Positions 19,535 through 28,617 of a DNA stretch of 64,000 nt are shown here, piece after piece; positions within the stretch are counted from its first letter, which is position 1; each line of letters starts with the position of its first letter. Made by a program: the position numbers and the translations under genes. Source of the DNA: Aquimonas sp. Its GTDB lineage: Bacteria > Pseudomonadota > Gammaproteobacteria > Xanthomonadales > Xanthomonadaceae. The stretch is from NCBI GenBank assembly GCA_022241605.1, contig JAKOMQ010000006.1, forward strand, positions 84,662 through 148,661, given 5' to 3'. Below the pieces are notes generated by a model. The model did not search any database. It was not told where the DNA came from and saw only the letters and a program-made list of their open reading frames with translations.

Positions 19535-21052
19535 ATGAGCCAGCCCACGCCCAACCTTATCGAGCGCCTCAAGCCATTGCGCAGCTACGGCGGCCCGGCC
19601 CGCTGCACAGGTCTCGACGATGCCACGGTGCTGCGCTTCGGAGCCAGCCATCCCGAGCTGGCCGAGGCGGTCGAGGCGGCGGCGACCGCCTTCGAGGCCC
19701 TGCGCGGCGGCGAGTTCGATGCGCTCCTGCGCGCGGATGAGGCGGAGCAGCTGACGGCGATCCACGTTGACTACGTCAACTTCTACGCCGACGACGCGGT
19801 CAACCCCTATGTGGCGCTGGCCGCTCGCGGTCCCTGGGTGGTCACGCTCAAGGGTGCCGTGCTGCACGACTCCGGCGGCTACGGCATGTTGGGCTTCGGG
19901 CACACGCCCAAGGCGGTGCTGGAGGCGATGGCGCGGCCGCAGGTAATGGCGAATATCATGACCGCCAACCTGTCGCAGCTGAAGCTGTCGCAGGCGCTGA
20001 AGCGCGAGGTCGGGCACCGCCGCGGCAGCTGCCCCTTCGACAAGTTCCTGTGCCTGAACTCCGGCTCGGAGTCGGTCTCGCTGGCGGGCCGCATTGCCGA
20101 CGTCAACACCAAGCTGCATACCGATCCCGGCGGTCGCCACGCCGGCAAGCGGGTCAAGCGCATCGCCGTCAAGGGCGCCTTCCACGGCCGCACCGAGCTG
20201 CCGATGCTCTACTCGGACAGCACCCGCCCCACCTACGCCAAGCATTTGGCCAGCTGGAAGCACCACGAGCCGCAGTTGATCACCATCACGCCCTACTCGG
20301 TGGAGGAGCTGCGCGCGGTCTTCGCCGAGGCCGACCAGCAGGGCTGGTACATCGAGGCCATGTTCCTGGAGCCGGTGATGGGCGAGGGCGACCCTGGCCG
20401 CCAGGTCACGCCGGAGTTCTATGCCGCCGCGCGCGAGCTGACCCACGCCCACGGCACGCTGCTGCTGGTCGACTCCATCCAGGCTGGCCTGCGCGCCCAT
20501 GGCGTGCTGTCGATCGTCGACTACCCGGGCTTCGAGGGCTTCGAGGCGCCGGACATGGAGACCTATTCCAAGGCGCTCAACGCCGGCCAGTACCCCCTGA
20601 GCGTGCTGGCGGTGAACGCGCGCGCTGCGGGCCTTTACCGCAAGGGTGTCTACGGCAACACCATGACCACCAACCCGCGCGCGATGGACGTGGCCTGCGC
20701 GGTGCTGGAAATGCTCACCCCCGAGGTCCGCGCCAATATCGTGGCCCGCGGTCGTGAGTTCCTGGAAAAGCTCGAACAGCTGCGAACCGAGATGGGCGGC
20801 CTGATCACCAAGGTGCAGGGCACCGGCCTGCTGTTCTCCTGCGAGCTCTCCGACGACTTCAAATGCTATGGAAACGGCAGCACCGAGGAGTTCATGCGCG
20901 AGCACGGCTTGGGCGTTATCCACGGTGGCGTGAATTCGCTGCGCTTCACTCCGCCTTTCACGACCACCAGCGCGGAAGTGGACCTGGTGTTGGCGGGCGT
21001 CCGACGCGCTCTGCTCGAGGGCCCGCGCAAAGCCAGCGCTGCGGCCGCCTGA
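19535..21052 (+). CDS. Class III PLP-dependent aminotransferase, substrate unknown
   Basis: A 505-aa fold-type I aminotransferase of the ornithine/acetylornithine class. The cofactor lysine is probably Lys346 in TYSKALNAGQYP, and the LLLVDSIQAGLRAHG block about 35 residues earlier corresponds to the PLP-ring Asp region. SGSESVSLAGRIAD binds the phosphate. It is about 70-100 residues longer than typical ArgD enzymes at the N-terminus, so I do not assign a substrate. ATG 19535 (MSQPTPNL) has GGGGAG ten bases upstream. A GC-rich hairpin follows, then an uncharacterised ATPase-like gene. Confidence 0.85.
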   Translation: MSQPTPNLIERLKPLRSYGGPARCTGLDDATVLRFGASHPELAEAVEAAATAFEALRGGEFDALLRADEAEQLTAIHVDYVNFYADDAVNPYVALAARGPWVVTLKGAVLHDSGGYGMLGFGHTPKAVLEAMARPQVMANIMTANLSQLKLSQALKREVGHRRGSCPFDKFLCLNSGSESVSLAGRIADVNTKLHTDPGGRHAGKRVKRIAVKGAFHGRTELPMLYSDSTRPTYAKHLASWKHHEPQLITITPYSVEELRAVFAEADQQGWYIEAMFLEPVMGEGDPGRQVTPEFYAAARELTHAHGTLLLVDSIQAGLRAHGVLSIVDYPGFEGFEAPDMETYSKALNAGQYPLSVLAVNARAAGLYRKGVYGNTMTTNPRAMDVACAVLEMLTPEVRANIVARGREFLEKLEQLRTEMGGLITKVQGTGLLFSCELSDDFKCYGNGSTEEFMREHGLGVIHGGVNSLRFTPPFTTTSAEVDLVLAGVRRALLEGPRKASAAAA

Positions 21053-21082
21053 GCCCGGGCTTACACTCTCAGGATCGTTCGG

Positions 21083-21106
21083 AACGGCCGCTCGCAGCGG
21101 CCGTTT
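21083..21106 (+). terminator. Hairpin terminator-like structure after the aminotransferase
   Basis: A 10-bp perfect stem (AACGGCCGCT with AGCGGCCGTT) with loop CGC is followed by only three T residues. It may be a weak terminator between the aminotransferase and the gene at 21143. Confidence 0.5.
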
Positions 21107-21142
21107 CCGATTCTGCGCCAGCGCTTTTCGAAGGAGCCTCCG

Positions 21143-21982
21143 ATGAACCTGCGCCGCGAGCTGGCCCGCCACGGTTTCGAAAGCAACACCGACTACGGCT
21201 TCGCCCTGGACTGCCTGTTCGCCGCACAGATTGAGCACGTGCGCTGCCTGCACGTGGACGGCAGCGCCGGCCGCCGCAAGACCGCTTTCGCCAAGGCCTT
21301 GGGGGCTGCGCTGGGTTATCCGCACCTGCTCTACCACGACTTCAGCCAGCCCGAGCCGCCGGCGCTGCAGCTGCCGGTGGCCCTGGACGACGGCACCACA
21401 GGCCTGCCGGAAGCACCGATGCCGGCCTTCGAGCGCTGCATCACCGAAGCCTGCGCTTTCTCCGAATCCGAACCCACCCTGCTGATCTTCGACCAGCTCC
21501 AAGCCGCGGCCTTTGCCGACCAGCTTGAGCTCACAGACTTCCTGCGCAGTGGTGAATGGACCAGCGCTGCCGGCAGCGTGGTGGCGCACCCCGGGCGGCT
21601 ACTGGTGGCTCTGATCGGGGACGGGCCGCTCTACCATTCGCTGGCGCGGCTGTCCTACCGGATCTGGACCGACGCCGAGCGCGCGCATCTGGACTATCGA
21701 CCCGAAGACCATGGCCTCGGCGCAGATGCACAGGCACTGTTCCAGAGTCTCTCCGCTGCCTTCGATGCGCTCGGCGCCAGCCCCACACCCGGCGAATTCG
21801 AGCGCCTGCTGGCCGACCTGCTGCAGCGCGTTCACGGAATGGAAGCGCTGCGCCAGGCCCTGTTCGGCCACGTCGAAGGCCTGCAGCGCGAACGTCTGCT
21901 GGCCGACGCCACCCAGCCGGCGCTGGTGACTGCACTGGAGGCCCTGCACCACTACCGCGGGGTCGACCACATCGAGCTGTAG
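21143..21982 (+). CDS. Uncharacterised ATPase-like protein with a degenerate P-loop
   Basis: A 279-aa soluble protein I do not recognise as a named family. Near residues 38-47 it has VDGSAGRRKTAF, which resembles a Walker A motif but has Arg where Gly should precede the Lys-Thr pair. A hydrophobic strand ending in Asp, TLLIFDQLQ (Asp117), stands where Walker B would be. The segment order suggests a P-loop NTPase fold; activity is doubtful without test. ATG 21143 has a strong AAGGAG site. The gene ends 4 bp from the convergent marC end. Co-expression with the aminotransferase is possible. Confidence 0.6.
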   Translation: MNLRRELARHGFESNTDYGFALDCLFAAQIEHVRCLHVDGSAGRRKTAFAKALGAALGYPHLLYHDFSQPEPPALQLPVALDDGTTGLPEAPMPAFERCITEACAFSESEPTLLIFDQLQAAAFADQLELTDFLRSGEWTSAAGSVVAHPGRLLVALIGDGPLYHSLARLSYRIWTDAERAHLDYRPEDHGLGADAQALFQSLSAAFDALGASPTPGEFERLLADLLQRVHGMEALRQALFGHVEGLQRERLLADATQPALVTALEALHHYRGVDHIEL

Positions 21983-21986
21983 CCGT

Positions 21987-22586
21987 TCAGGCTCCGACCG
22001 GACGCGCCAGATAGGCGGCGATGCCGTCCAGGAACATCTGCACCGACAGCGCCACCAGCAGCATGCCCATCAGCCGCTCAATCGCTGCCAGCGCACGCCG
22101 GCCGAGGATGCGGTAGAGAAAGGTGGCCGAGAACAGGATGATCGCAGTCGCCAGCCAGGCCAGCAGCAGGGCCAGGCTGAAGTCACCCATGCGGTCCGGC
22201 TCGGAGCTGGACATCAGCATCACCGCCGCCATCCCGGACGGCCCGGCAATCAGCGGAATCGCCATCGGCACGATGAAGGGCTCGCCCTCGGGAGTCTCGC
22301 CGAACAGGCCTTCTGGCGTGGGGAAGATCATCTTGATGCCGATCAGGAACAGCACGATGCCGCCTGCGATCGCCACCGACTCCTGGCGCAGATGCATGGC
22401 CGACAGGATGTGCTGGCCACCCCACAGGAACACGAACAGCACCACCAGCGCGATCAGCAGCTCGCGCGCCAGCACCCAGCGCCGCCGCGACGGCGCCAGG
22501 TTTTTGAGCAGATTCAGGAAGATCGGAACATTGCCCAGCGGATCCAGGATCATGAACAGCAGGATCGCGGCCGAAAGCGTGCTCAC
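21987..22586 (-). CDS. MarC-family integral membrane protein
   Basis: A 199-aa membrane protein with about six hydrophobic helices and the family features ILDPLGNVPIFL near the N-terminus and PLIAGPSGMAAVM in the middle. MarC proteins have no settled function; the old link to antibiotic resistance is not established. The GTG start at 22586 overlaps the TGA of the preceding gene (GTGA), which indicates translational coupling in the operon grxD-SDR-marC. Confidence 0.9.
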   Translation of the reverse strand: MSTLSAAILLFMILDPLGNVPIFLNLLKNLAPSRRRWVLARELLIALVVLFVFLWGGQHILSAMHLRQESVAIAGGIVLFLIGIKMIFPTPEGLFGETPEGEPFIVPMAIPLIAGPSGMAAVMLMSSSEPDRMGDFSLALLLAWLATAIILFSATFLYRILGRRALAAIERLMGMLLVALSVQMFLDGIAAYLARPVGA

Positions 22587-23326
22587 GGCGCCAGCACCCC
22601 GCCCTGCCCCGGATCGCGACGACCGGCCAGTAGATCCACAACGGCAGACGCGTACTGCGCCGGCGGCGGCCACTGGCCGGGGTCCTCGGCGAAGTAGGCG
22701 CGGGCGCGCAGCGAGGTGCGCATCGGCCCGGGCCGAAAGCCCTGGGCCAGCACAGCCGAGCCGTCCAGCTCCTGCGCCAGCACGCTGATCAGGCCTTCGA
22801 GGCCATGCTTGGCGATGCCGTAACCCCCCCAGTAGGCGCGACCGACGAGCTCCAGATCGGCCAAGGTGTAGACCAGCCGTGAGGGCAGCCCGCTGGCGGC
22901 GGCGCTCTCCCGCAGCAGGCCCAGCAGGGCGCGGCTCAGCAGCAGGGGCGCGGTCAGATTGACGTGCAGGGCACGAACCATGTCCAGCGGATCGCCGTTC
23001 TCGATCGAGGCCAGGCCCTTGAACTCGGCGGCGGCGTGGAAAACCCCGTGCAGGCTGCCCAATTCCGCGCGCAGGGTGTCGCATAGCTGCGCATAGTCGG
23101 CCGGGCTGGCGCCCTCCAGATCCAGCGGGTAGATCGCAGGCTCGGGCGAACCATCGGCCACCAGCTGATCGTAGACCTGGCCCAGACGCGGCACGCGGCG
23201 CCCCAGCAGCACCACCTGCGCACCGGCGGCCGCGGCCGCGCGCGCCACCTCGGAGCCAAGCCCGCCGTGGGCGCCCACCACCAGCAGGTTGCGTCCGGCC
23301 AGCGGGCGCTCGCTCGGTGTGCTCAT
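22583..23326 (-). CDS. YciK-like short-chain dehydrogenase/reductase, active site altered
   Basis: A 247-aa Rossmann-fold protein with the nucleotide-binding GAHGGLG (residues 18-24) and a YGIAK pair (Tyr169, Lys173). Overall layout, including [14 protein letters not shown] near the end, resembles E. coli YciK. The usual catalytic Ser region reads YTLAD instead of TSSS, and the NAG motif reads AAA, so normal dehydrogenase chemistry is questionable. Its ATG overlaps the grxD stop by 4 nt and its own stop overlaps marC, so all three are coupled. Substrate unknown. Confidence 0.85.
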   Translation of the reverse strand: MSTPSERPLAGRNLLVVGAHGGLGSEVARAAAAAGAQVVLLGRRVPRLGQVYDQLVADGSPEPAIYPLDLEGASPADYAQLCDTLRAELGSLHGVFHAAAEFKGLASIENGDPLDMVRALHVNLTAPLLLSRALLGLLRESAAASGLPSRLVYTLADLELVGRAYWGGYGIAKHGLEGLISVLAQELDGSAVLAQGFRPGPMRTSLRARAYFAEDPGQWPPPAQYASAVVDLLAGRRDPGQGGVLAP

Positions 23327-23646
23327 GCGGCCTTCTGCGCCTCACTGACGATCCGCGCCAGCTCGCCGGCCTCATGCAGCTCGATGGTGATGTCGCAGCC
23401 ACCGATCAGCTCACCGTTGATGAACAGCTGCGGAAATGTCGGCCAATTGGAGAAGCGAGGCAGGCTGGCGCGAAGTTCCGGATCGTGCAGGACATTGACC
23501 GCGTGGAAGACTGCCCCGCAGGCCTTCAGGGCTTCCACCGTGCGGCTGGAGAAACCGCACATCGGGAACTGCGGCGTGCCCTTCATGAAGAGCACGATGG
23601 GATGGGTTTCGAGCACGGACTTGATGCGGTCGACGGCGCTGTTCAT
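23323..23646 (-). CDS. grxD: Monothiol glutaredoxin Grx4
   Basis: A 107-aa CGFS-type glutaredoxin (Cys30 in PMCGFSSR) with the [19 protein letters not shown] region that binds glutathione. Proteins of this type carry or transfer [2Fe-2S] clusters with BolA partners and act in iron homeostasis. ATG 23646 has AGGAG just upstream. It is the first gene of the coupled set with the SDR and marC, and divergent from Fe-superoxide dismutase, a neighbour with an iron theme. Confidence 0.96.
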   Translation of the reverse strand: MNSAVDRIKSVLETHPIVLFMKGTPQFPMCGFSSRTVEALKACGAVFHAVNVLHDPELRASLPRFSNWPTFPQLFINGELIGGCDITIELHEAGELARIVSEAQKAA

Positions 23647-23745
23647 GCAGGCTCCTGGGGCCGCCCGGCGGTTGCGGGCGAACATGAAGGGATCGGACAA
23701 AACGTGCGGGGCCGTGATCCTCACGAACGAGTCACGCGGCCGGCT

Positions 23746-23754
23746 TGCTACAAT
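23746..23754 (+). promoter_or_regulatory. Candidate extended -10 promoter for sodB
   Basis: TGCTACAAT combines the TG extension with TACAAT (23749-23754), a good -10. No clear -35 is visible 17 bp upstream. The start codon is 112 bp downstream, leaving a leader that could carry iron-responsive control, though none is recognisable. Confidence 0.5.
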
Positions 23755-23865
23755 TTTCCCACAGGCGCAGGTCTGACGGCGACGCCGTACCTGCCCGTGT
23801 CGATTCTTCCGGTTGGCGGCAACCCCGCCAACCTCTCCCCACGCTCGCCCAGTCAAGGACCCGCC

Positions 23866-24444
23866 ATGGCCATCGAACTGCCAGCCCTGCCCTACGCCCG
23901 CGACGCCCTCGCCCCGCACATCTCGGCCGAGACCATCGACTTCCACTACGGCAAGCACCACCAGACCTACGTCACCAACCTCAACAACCAGATCGCCGGG
24001 ACCGATTTCGAAGGCAAGGATCTCGAGGCCATCATCCGCGCCTCCAGCGGCGGCATGTTCAACAACGCCGCCCAGGTCTGGAACCACACCTTCTACTGGC
24101 ACTGCCTGTCGCCCAACGGCGGTGGCGAGCCTACTGGCCGCCTGGCCGAGGCCATCAACAAGGCCTTCGGCAGCTTCGCCGCGTTCAAGGAAAAGTTCAC
24201 CCAGACCGCGCTGACCACCTTTGGCTCCGGCTGGGCCTGGCTGGTGCAGCGCCCGGACGGCAGCCTCGCGCTGGTCTCCACCTCCAACGCCGCCACCCCG
24301 CTGACCGGCGACGACCGCGCGCTGCTTACCTGCGACGTGTGGGAGCACGCCTACTACGTCGACTACCGCAACGCCCGGCCCAAGTACGTCGAGGCCTTCT
24401 GGAACCTGGTCAACTGGGAGTTCGTCGAGCGCCAGATGGCGTGA
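23866..24444 (+). CDS. sodB: Iron superoxide dismutase
   Basis: A 192-aa cytoplasmic enzyme that converts superoxide to oxygen and hydrogen peroxide. All four metal ligands are visible: His27, His74 (VWNHTFYW), Asp157 and His161 ([13 protein letters not shown]). The [11 protein letters not shown] signature fits the iron rather than the manganese type. Start ATG 23866 has CAAGGA upstream. It is a single-gene unit divergent from grxD and followed by tRNA-Val. Confidence 0.97.
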   Translation: MAIELPALPYARDALAPHISAETIDFHYGKHHQTYVTNLNNQIAGTDFEGKDLEAIIRASSGGMFNNAAQVWNHTFYWHCLSPNGGGEPTGRLAEAINKAFGSFAAFKEKFTQTALTTFGSGWAWLVQRPDGSLALVSTSNAATPLTGDDRALLTCDVWEHAYYVDYRNARPKYVEAFWNLVNWEFVERQMA

Positions 24445-24452
24445 AGCCAGCG

Positions 24453-24482
24453 TTGTGGAAGCCGCGAAGCTTGTGTTAGCAT
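24453..24482 (+). promoter_or_regulatory. Candidate promoter for tRNA-Val
   Basis: TTGTGG, 18 bp, TAGCAT, followed by a GC-rich discriminator, ends 19 bp before the tRNA. The match to consensus is moderate. Confidence 0.4.
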
Positions 24483-24501
24483 GCGTGGCTCCGCGAAATC
24501 G

Positions 24502-24576
24502 GGGCAGTTAGCTCAGCGGTAGAGCACTACCTTGACATGGTAGGGGTCACAGGTTCGATCCCTGTACTGCCCACCA
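24502..24576 (+). tRNA. tRNA-Val (anticodon GAC)
   Basis: A 75-nt cloverleaf with encoded CCA. The acceptor stem pairs GGGCAGT with ACTGCCC, the D-arm contains AGCTCAGCGGTAGAGC, the anticodon loop is TTGACAT (anticodon GAC), and the T-arm is ACAGGTTCGATCCCTGT. Confidence 0.97.
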
Positions 24577-24614
24577 ACACTCAGCCCGGGCTTCGTGCCC
24601 GGGCGGTTGGAACG

Positions 24615-24643
24615 AAAAGCCACCCATCAGGTGGCTTTTTTTT
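24615..24643 (+). terminator. Intrinsic terminator of tRNA-Val
   Basis: The stem AAAAGCCACC / GGTGGCTTTT with loop CATCA runs into eight T residues. A second GC palindrome (24584-24604, GCCCGGG/CCCGGGC) lies between it and the tRNA. Confidence 0.93.
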
Positions 24644-24705
24644 ATTGGGCTGCGCGGTTCCTCGATACAGCCTGGATCCAGCGCCGAAGCGCGACCTTGG
24701 CCCCC

Positions 24706-24747
24706 AAAAAAGCGAAGCCCCCGCCACGGGGAGTGGACGGGGGCTTC
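24706..24747 (-). terminator. Intrinsic terminator of the TonB receptor gene
   Basis: On the minus strand the stem GAAGCCCCCG / CGGGGGCTTC with a 14-nt loop is followed by GC and six T residues, about 18 bp past the receptor stop codon. Confidence 0.92.
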
Positions 24748-24764
24748 CGGGGGGCTGCGATGGG

Positions 24765-27428
24765 TCAGAAGCGGTAGCTCAGGCCGAGCAGCGCATTGCG
24801 GCCATATTCCACGAACTCGCGCGGCTTCTCCTCACTGCCGAAGCTGGTGCGGAACGGCTCGTCACGCAGGTTGTTGACCTGGAAGAAGAAGCCGAGGTTC
24901 TTGAGCGGGCCGTCCATGAAGGTGTAGTTGACCTGCAGGTCGACGATGGCCTCCCGGTTGACCCGCACGAACTCGCGGTCCAGGAACACGTTCTGGATCT
25001 CGCCTACGAACTCCGAGCGATGCCTGCGCGAAGCGCGCACGCCCCAGCCGAAACGCTCCCAGTACAGGGTGATGTTGGAGGTGTACTTGGAGAAGCCCGG
25101 CAGCGGTTCGCTGCTGCCCGGCCCATTTGGCTGCACGCTGGTGCGGGTATCGGTGTAGTGACCCTGCAGGCCGAAGCCCTCCAGCGGCTCCCAGAACAGA
25201 TCGAAGGGTATGGACACGGCCAGCTCCAGGCCGGCGATCAAGCCACCTTCGCCATTGATTGGAGAACTCAGTGTGCCGATATCGCTGCTCGGACGTTGGG
25301 CACCGCTGGGCACCGGCAACCCACTGAAGTCGAACTCGCGCAGGTCACCGTAGATATAGCTCTTGAGGTCCTTGAAGAACCAGCCGAGCGAGACGTAGCC
25401 GCGCCCGCCGAAGTACTTCTCGTAGGAAATGTCGAAGGCATTCGCGATCCAGGGCCGCAGCAGCGGATTGCCGCCACCGCCTTCCCAGCGCTGGGAGTTC
25501 TGGTTGATGCCGAATCCGAAGCCGGCGGACAGATCGTCGATGCGTGGCCGAGCGAGCTGCCTTGCCAGGCCGAGGCGGATCTTCTGATCGTTGGAGAGGT
25601 CGAAGATCAAGTTGCCGCTTGGCAGCACTTCGGTATAGGTGACGCCATCACTGACCGGGTCACCCGCAGAGTTGTCCGCAAACGTGCGAAGGCCAAAACC
25701 CTCCTGATCCGCCCGCTGCACCTGCACGCCGACGTTGCCACGTACCGGCGTGCCGGCCCAGACGCTGTCCAAGTTGGCCTGCACGTAGAGCGTGGTGATC
25801 TTCTCCTCCACGCCAAAGTTCTTGCGCGCAAAGCCGTTGTCGGCAAACCGGCTGATCCGCCGGTAGGGCACTCCATCAGGATTGAAGGTGGGCAGATTGG
25901 GCAGCCCGAAGAATCCAAAGCCAAAAGAGCCACCGACGGGATACGGCAGGCTGGCGCCATCGTTGCAAGCCTGGATGCACAGGGCATCCTCGCTGGCGAA
26001 GCGGTCCTTCTCGCGGCGGGTGTAGTTCAGGCCGTACTCGATGCTTGAAATCGCCCCGTCCATGAACTCCTGCTCCAGCCCCACACGCACCTGATTGATG
26101 CGGTCCTCGACGGCGTAGGGCTTGTCGAAGCCGTCGCCACCCCAGCCACCCGGGTCCCACAGGCGCAGCACCGAGGGATCGTTGAAGTCGGTGCCGAAGT
26201 CCATGTCGTACCAGCCGCCACGATTCAGACTTACGGTGAGCGGTACGCCGGGGTTGCCTGGCGCGAGGCCGGCATTGCTCTCGAAGTTGCGACCGTCGCG
26301 GTCGGCGCGCGAGGTGCTGAGGTCAGTGGTCAGGCGCCAGCTCTCGTTGATGCGGAACTCGTGGTTCCAGCCCAGCGAGGTCAGCTTGTCCTCGTTGCGG
26401 TACTGGTCGGTGCGAAGCACCGGCCGTGCACCGGTGTAGTTGGCGGTGGTGCCGTTGCGGCCAGCGAAGGTGGCCAGATAGCCGTCGGCACCGGCCAGCC
26501 CGATCTCCAGTCCGCGCTGGATGGTGTCCGAGTCGAAGCGCGAGTAGTACAGGTCCAAGGCACCGCGGTGGGCGTCGTTGGGCTGGTACTCCAGCGTGCC
26601 GCTCAGGCCCTTGCGCACCAGGTCGGTAGTGCGGCCCTGGATGGTGACGCCGCTGACCAGCCCGCGCAGTTCGGCGCGCTCGGCGTCATCTGGTTCATAG
26701 CCCCAGGCGCGCCAGCTGTTGGACTGCTGCGGCGAGTTCAGATACGCATAGCCCAGCGCGAATCCGAGCGTCTTGGCCTTGTTCTGATCGATGTAGGCGA
26801 AGGTGCCGCGCTCACCATAGAGCTTGGAATCACCCAGCTTGTACTGATCGCGACGGTAGTTGCCGCTGATGACGCGGTCACTGAAGTCCAGCGGCCGCAC
26901 GGTCTGCAGGTCGATCGTCGCCGACAGGCCCTGGCCAACCAGATTTGCCGAAGGCGTCTTGTAGACCAGCACCTGGCGCATGAACTCCGAGGCGTACTGG
27001 TCGAACTCGACGCCGCGGTTGTTGGACATGCTGGCCTGCTCGCGGCCATTGAGGGTGGCGTTGGCGAAATCACCGGACAGGCCGCGAACGTTGATCTCGC
27101 GCGAGCGTCCGCGCTCGCGCTGGGCAGTAACGCCCGGCAGGCGCGCCAGTGCGTCGGCAATGCTGACGTCGGGCAGCTTTCCGATGTCTTCGGCGGAGAT
27201 GGCTTCGACGATGGAGGTGGCGATCTGCTTGGTCTCGATCGCGTTCTCGATGCCGGCACGAATGCCGGTCACTTCAATGCGCTCAAGCCGCTTGGCCTCG
27301 TCTTCCTCCTGTTTCTCCTCCTCGTCCTGCTGGGCAAGCATGCCGGCTTCTGCCTGCGCGCCCTGGGCCCACAGCATGACCGCCGAGGCCAGCGCCATGC
27401 TCAGCATGTTGCGCTTCAGATTCACCAT
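24765..27428 (-). CDS. TonB-dependent outer-membrane receptor, Xanthomonas/Caulobacter type
   Basis: An 887-aa beta-barrel receptor that imports a substrate with energy from TonB-ExbBD. A signal peptide ends near residue 27 (MLWAQGAQA). A Glu/Lys-rich stretch is followed by IEVTGIRAGIENAIETK and the plug domain (KLPDVSIADALARLPGV, then INVRGLSGDFANATLNG), and the barrel ends in the aromatic LLGLSYRF. The plug wording is characteristic of the group whose members often take up sugars or complex organics; the substrate here is unknown. ATG 27428 has GGAGGGG upstream. No transport or catabolic genes flank it. Confidence 0.95.
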   Translation of the reverse strand: MVNLKRNMLSMALASAVMLWAQGAQAEAGMLAQQDEEEKQEEDEAKRLERIEVTGIRAGIENAIETKQIATSIVEAISAEDIGKLPDVSIADALARLPGVTAQRERGRSREINVRGLSGDFANATLNGREQASMSNNRGVEFDQYASEFMRQVLVYKTPSANLVGQGLSATIDLQTVRPLDFSDRVISGNYRRDQYKLGDSKLYGERGTFAYIDQNKAKTLGFALGYAYLNSPQQSNSWRAWGYEPDDAERAELRGLVSGVTIQGRTTDLVRKGLSGTLEYQPNDAHRGALDLYYSRFDSDTIQRGLEIGLAGADGYLATFAGRNGTTANYTGARPVLRTDQYRNEDKLTSLGWNHEFRINESWRLTTDLSTSRADRDGRNFESNAGLAPGNPGVPLTVSLNRGGWYDMDFGTDFNDPSVLRLWDPGGWGGDGFDKPYAVEDRINQVRVGLEQEFMDGAISSIEYGLNYTRREKDRFASEDALCIQACNDGASLPYPVGGSFGFGFFGLPNLPTFNPDGVPYRRISRFADNGFARKNFGVEEKITTLYVQANLDSVWAGTPVRGNVGVQVQRADQEGFGLRTFADNSAGDPVSDGVTYTEVLPSGNLIFDLSNDQKIRLGLARQLARPRIDDLSAGFGFGINQNSQRWEGGGGNPLLRPWIANAFDISYEKYFGGRGYVSLGWFFKDLKSYIYGDLREFDFSGLPVPSGAQRPSSDIGTLSSPINGEGGLIAGLELAVSIPFDLFWEPLEGFGLQGHYTDTRTSVQPNGPGSSEPLPGFSKYTSNITLYWERFGWGVRASRRHRSEFVGEIQNVFLDREFVRVNREAIVDLQVNYTFMDGPLKNLGFFFQVNNLRDEPFRTSFGSEEKPREFVEYGRNALLGLSYRF

Positions 27429-27742
27429 TGTCCCCTCCACTCGAATGTTCTGATTCGTGACGTCTACCGGCACCGCGCCGGCACCGCCCGAGGGCGTCCC
27501 GACTGCTTCGCAGCCGGCTTCGCACTGTGTCGCCGGCCCGCGTTCTCCCGCCAGCCGGGCGCCGGGCGATGGTAAGCCCGGGCCTTTCGGCAGCGTGACC
27601 AGTTGCATACGTATTCATGCTCATGCAGTGAGCGGCGGGTGCCACCGCGGCGGCGAAAGCGCGCGCGCGCAGGCTTCCATCGCCGCCCTGGATGCTGCTG
27701 CGCACAAGCACCCAATCGCTGCATTCATTGAGGAGAAATCAA

Positions 27743-28021
27743 ATGATGCTGCGCAAGCACATACGGATTAAGCGCCTGGCGGGAGCGCAGCAGGGCAGCC
27801 ATCGCACATTTGCAGCTGTGGCACGCGTCGACGCCTGCAAGCTGCTCGGGACTTCCCATCGGGCTGCTGGAACGCGACTGCAGCGCCTTGGCGCGCGACT
27901 CGGGCTTTCGAGCCCGGTCCGGGCCACCGTGCGGTGCGGCCTTCGACCGACACGGCCAGATCACGCCTTGCGGCCTGACCGACCGCTCGGAGAACCGCGC
28001 GCCCGGCTGCGCCGACCATGA
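27743..28021 (+). CDS. Possible small protein of unknown function (92 aa)
   Basis: Supported mainly by its start: an AT-rich patch with GAGGAGAAATCA directly before tandem ATG codons, an excellent ribosome site in a region otherwise free of genes. The product (MMLRKHIRIKRLAGAQQG..., very Arg/Ala/Leu-rich) has no recognisable domain, signal peptide or membrane helix. Arg-rich translation is what random GC-rich DNA gives, so only the first part may ever have been real. It could be a decayed gene. Confidence 0.25.
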   Translation: MMLRKHIRIKRLAGAQQGSHRTFAAVARVDACKLLGTSHRAAGTRLQRLGARLGLSSPVRATVRCGLRPTRPDHALRPDRPLGEPRARLRRP

Positions 28022-28179
28022 CGCGGGCGAGTCGGAGCCAGCCGATCCAGGGCGCTTCAGCGGCGACGCCGGCGCGCGACATTCCGGCGCGCCTCGCGCG
28101 ATTGCTGCACTGCTCTCTCAGCGTCGGGCACCAGCGCCATTGGGATTGCTCCGCCGATACGCGACCGGCTGTGGAATAG

Positions 28180-28306
28180 CGGGTGTTCCGCGCGCAACAG
28201 ATCCTCAGCGTCTGACCGCGTCTCGGGGCGCGGCTTGGCCTTGCTCGTCCTAGCCGTAGCGCCGCCGTGGCTTCTCCTGACGCCTTGATCCGCGCCCAAA
28301 TCCACC
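28180..28306 (-). repeat. 127-bp dispersed repeat, copy 2
   Basis: Read on the minus strand from 28306 it aligns without gaps to 6924-7050, with about 70% identity by eye and the first 25 bases nearly identical. It lies inside the gene-poor region upstream of tRNA-Pro. Confidence 0.75.
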
Positions 28307-28617
28307 GCCAGCCAGCTGTCGATCTACCGGGCACGCGACACGGGATGGGCTACGGCGGGCACCACGGCATCCGCGGGCTGCCGCTCATGCGCTTGGACCC
28401 TGCAGGAAAATTCGACACCCACGCAGGTTTCGCGGGGACCCGCTCGGAGGACGCAGTGGCGGGGCGTCAGGCAGTGGCGGCAGCGACCTGTGCTTGTCGA
28501 CGGGCAAAGCGGTGAAGCCTTTTCCATCGGCGCGGCGGCGGTCTCGCGTGGCCGTGTCGGCGGGGGGGGGGAGGCGATGCACGCTGCGGGGCGGGCCCGC
28601 ATGGCTTGTCAGTCAGA

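Larger units (their letters stand above)
27429..28617. other. About 1.2 kb gene-poor region between the TonB receptor and tRNA-Pro
   Basis: It should contain the receptor promoter at its left end. It also holds an inverted repeat TGCAT...ATGCA (27604-27627) around ATACGTAT that could be a regulator site, one weak small open frame with a good ribosome site (27743-28021), and copy 2 of the 127-bp repeat. The rest shows no conserved protein, RNA or clear structure to my reading, and may be decayed sequence. Confidence 0.6.

Noticed and set aside
28057..28334. A 92-188 residue minus-strand open frame upstream of the TonB receptor
   Set aside because: It covers the 127-bp repeat and gives Arg/Trp-rich text in one copy only; the other copy does not keep the frame.
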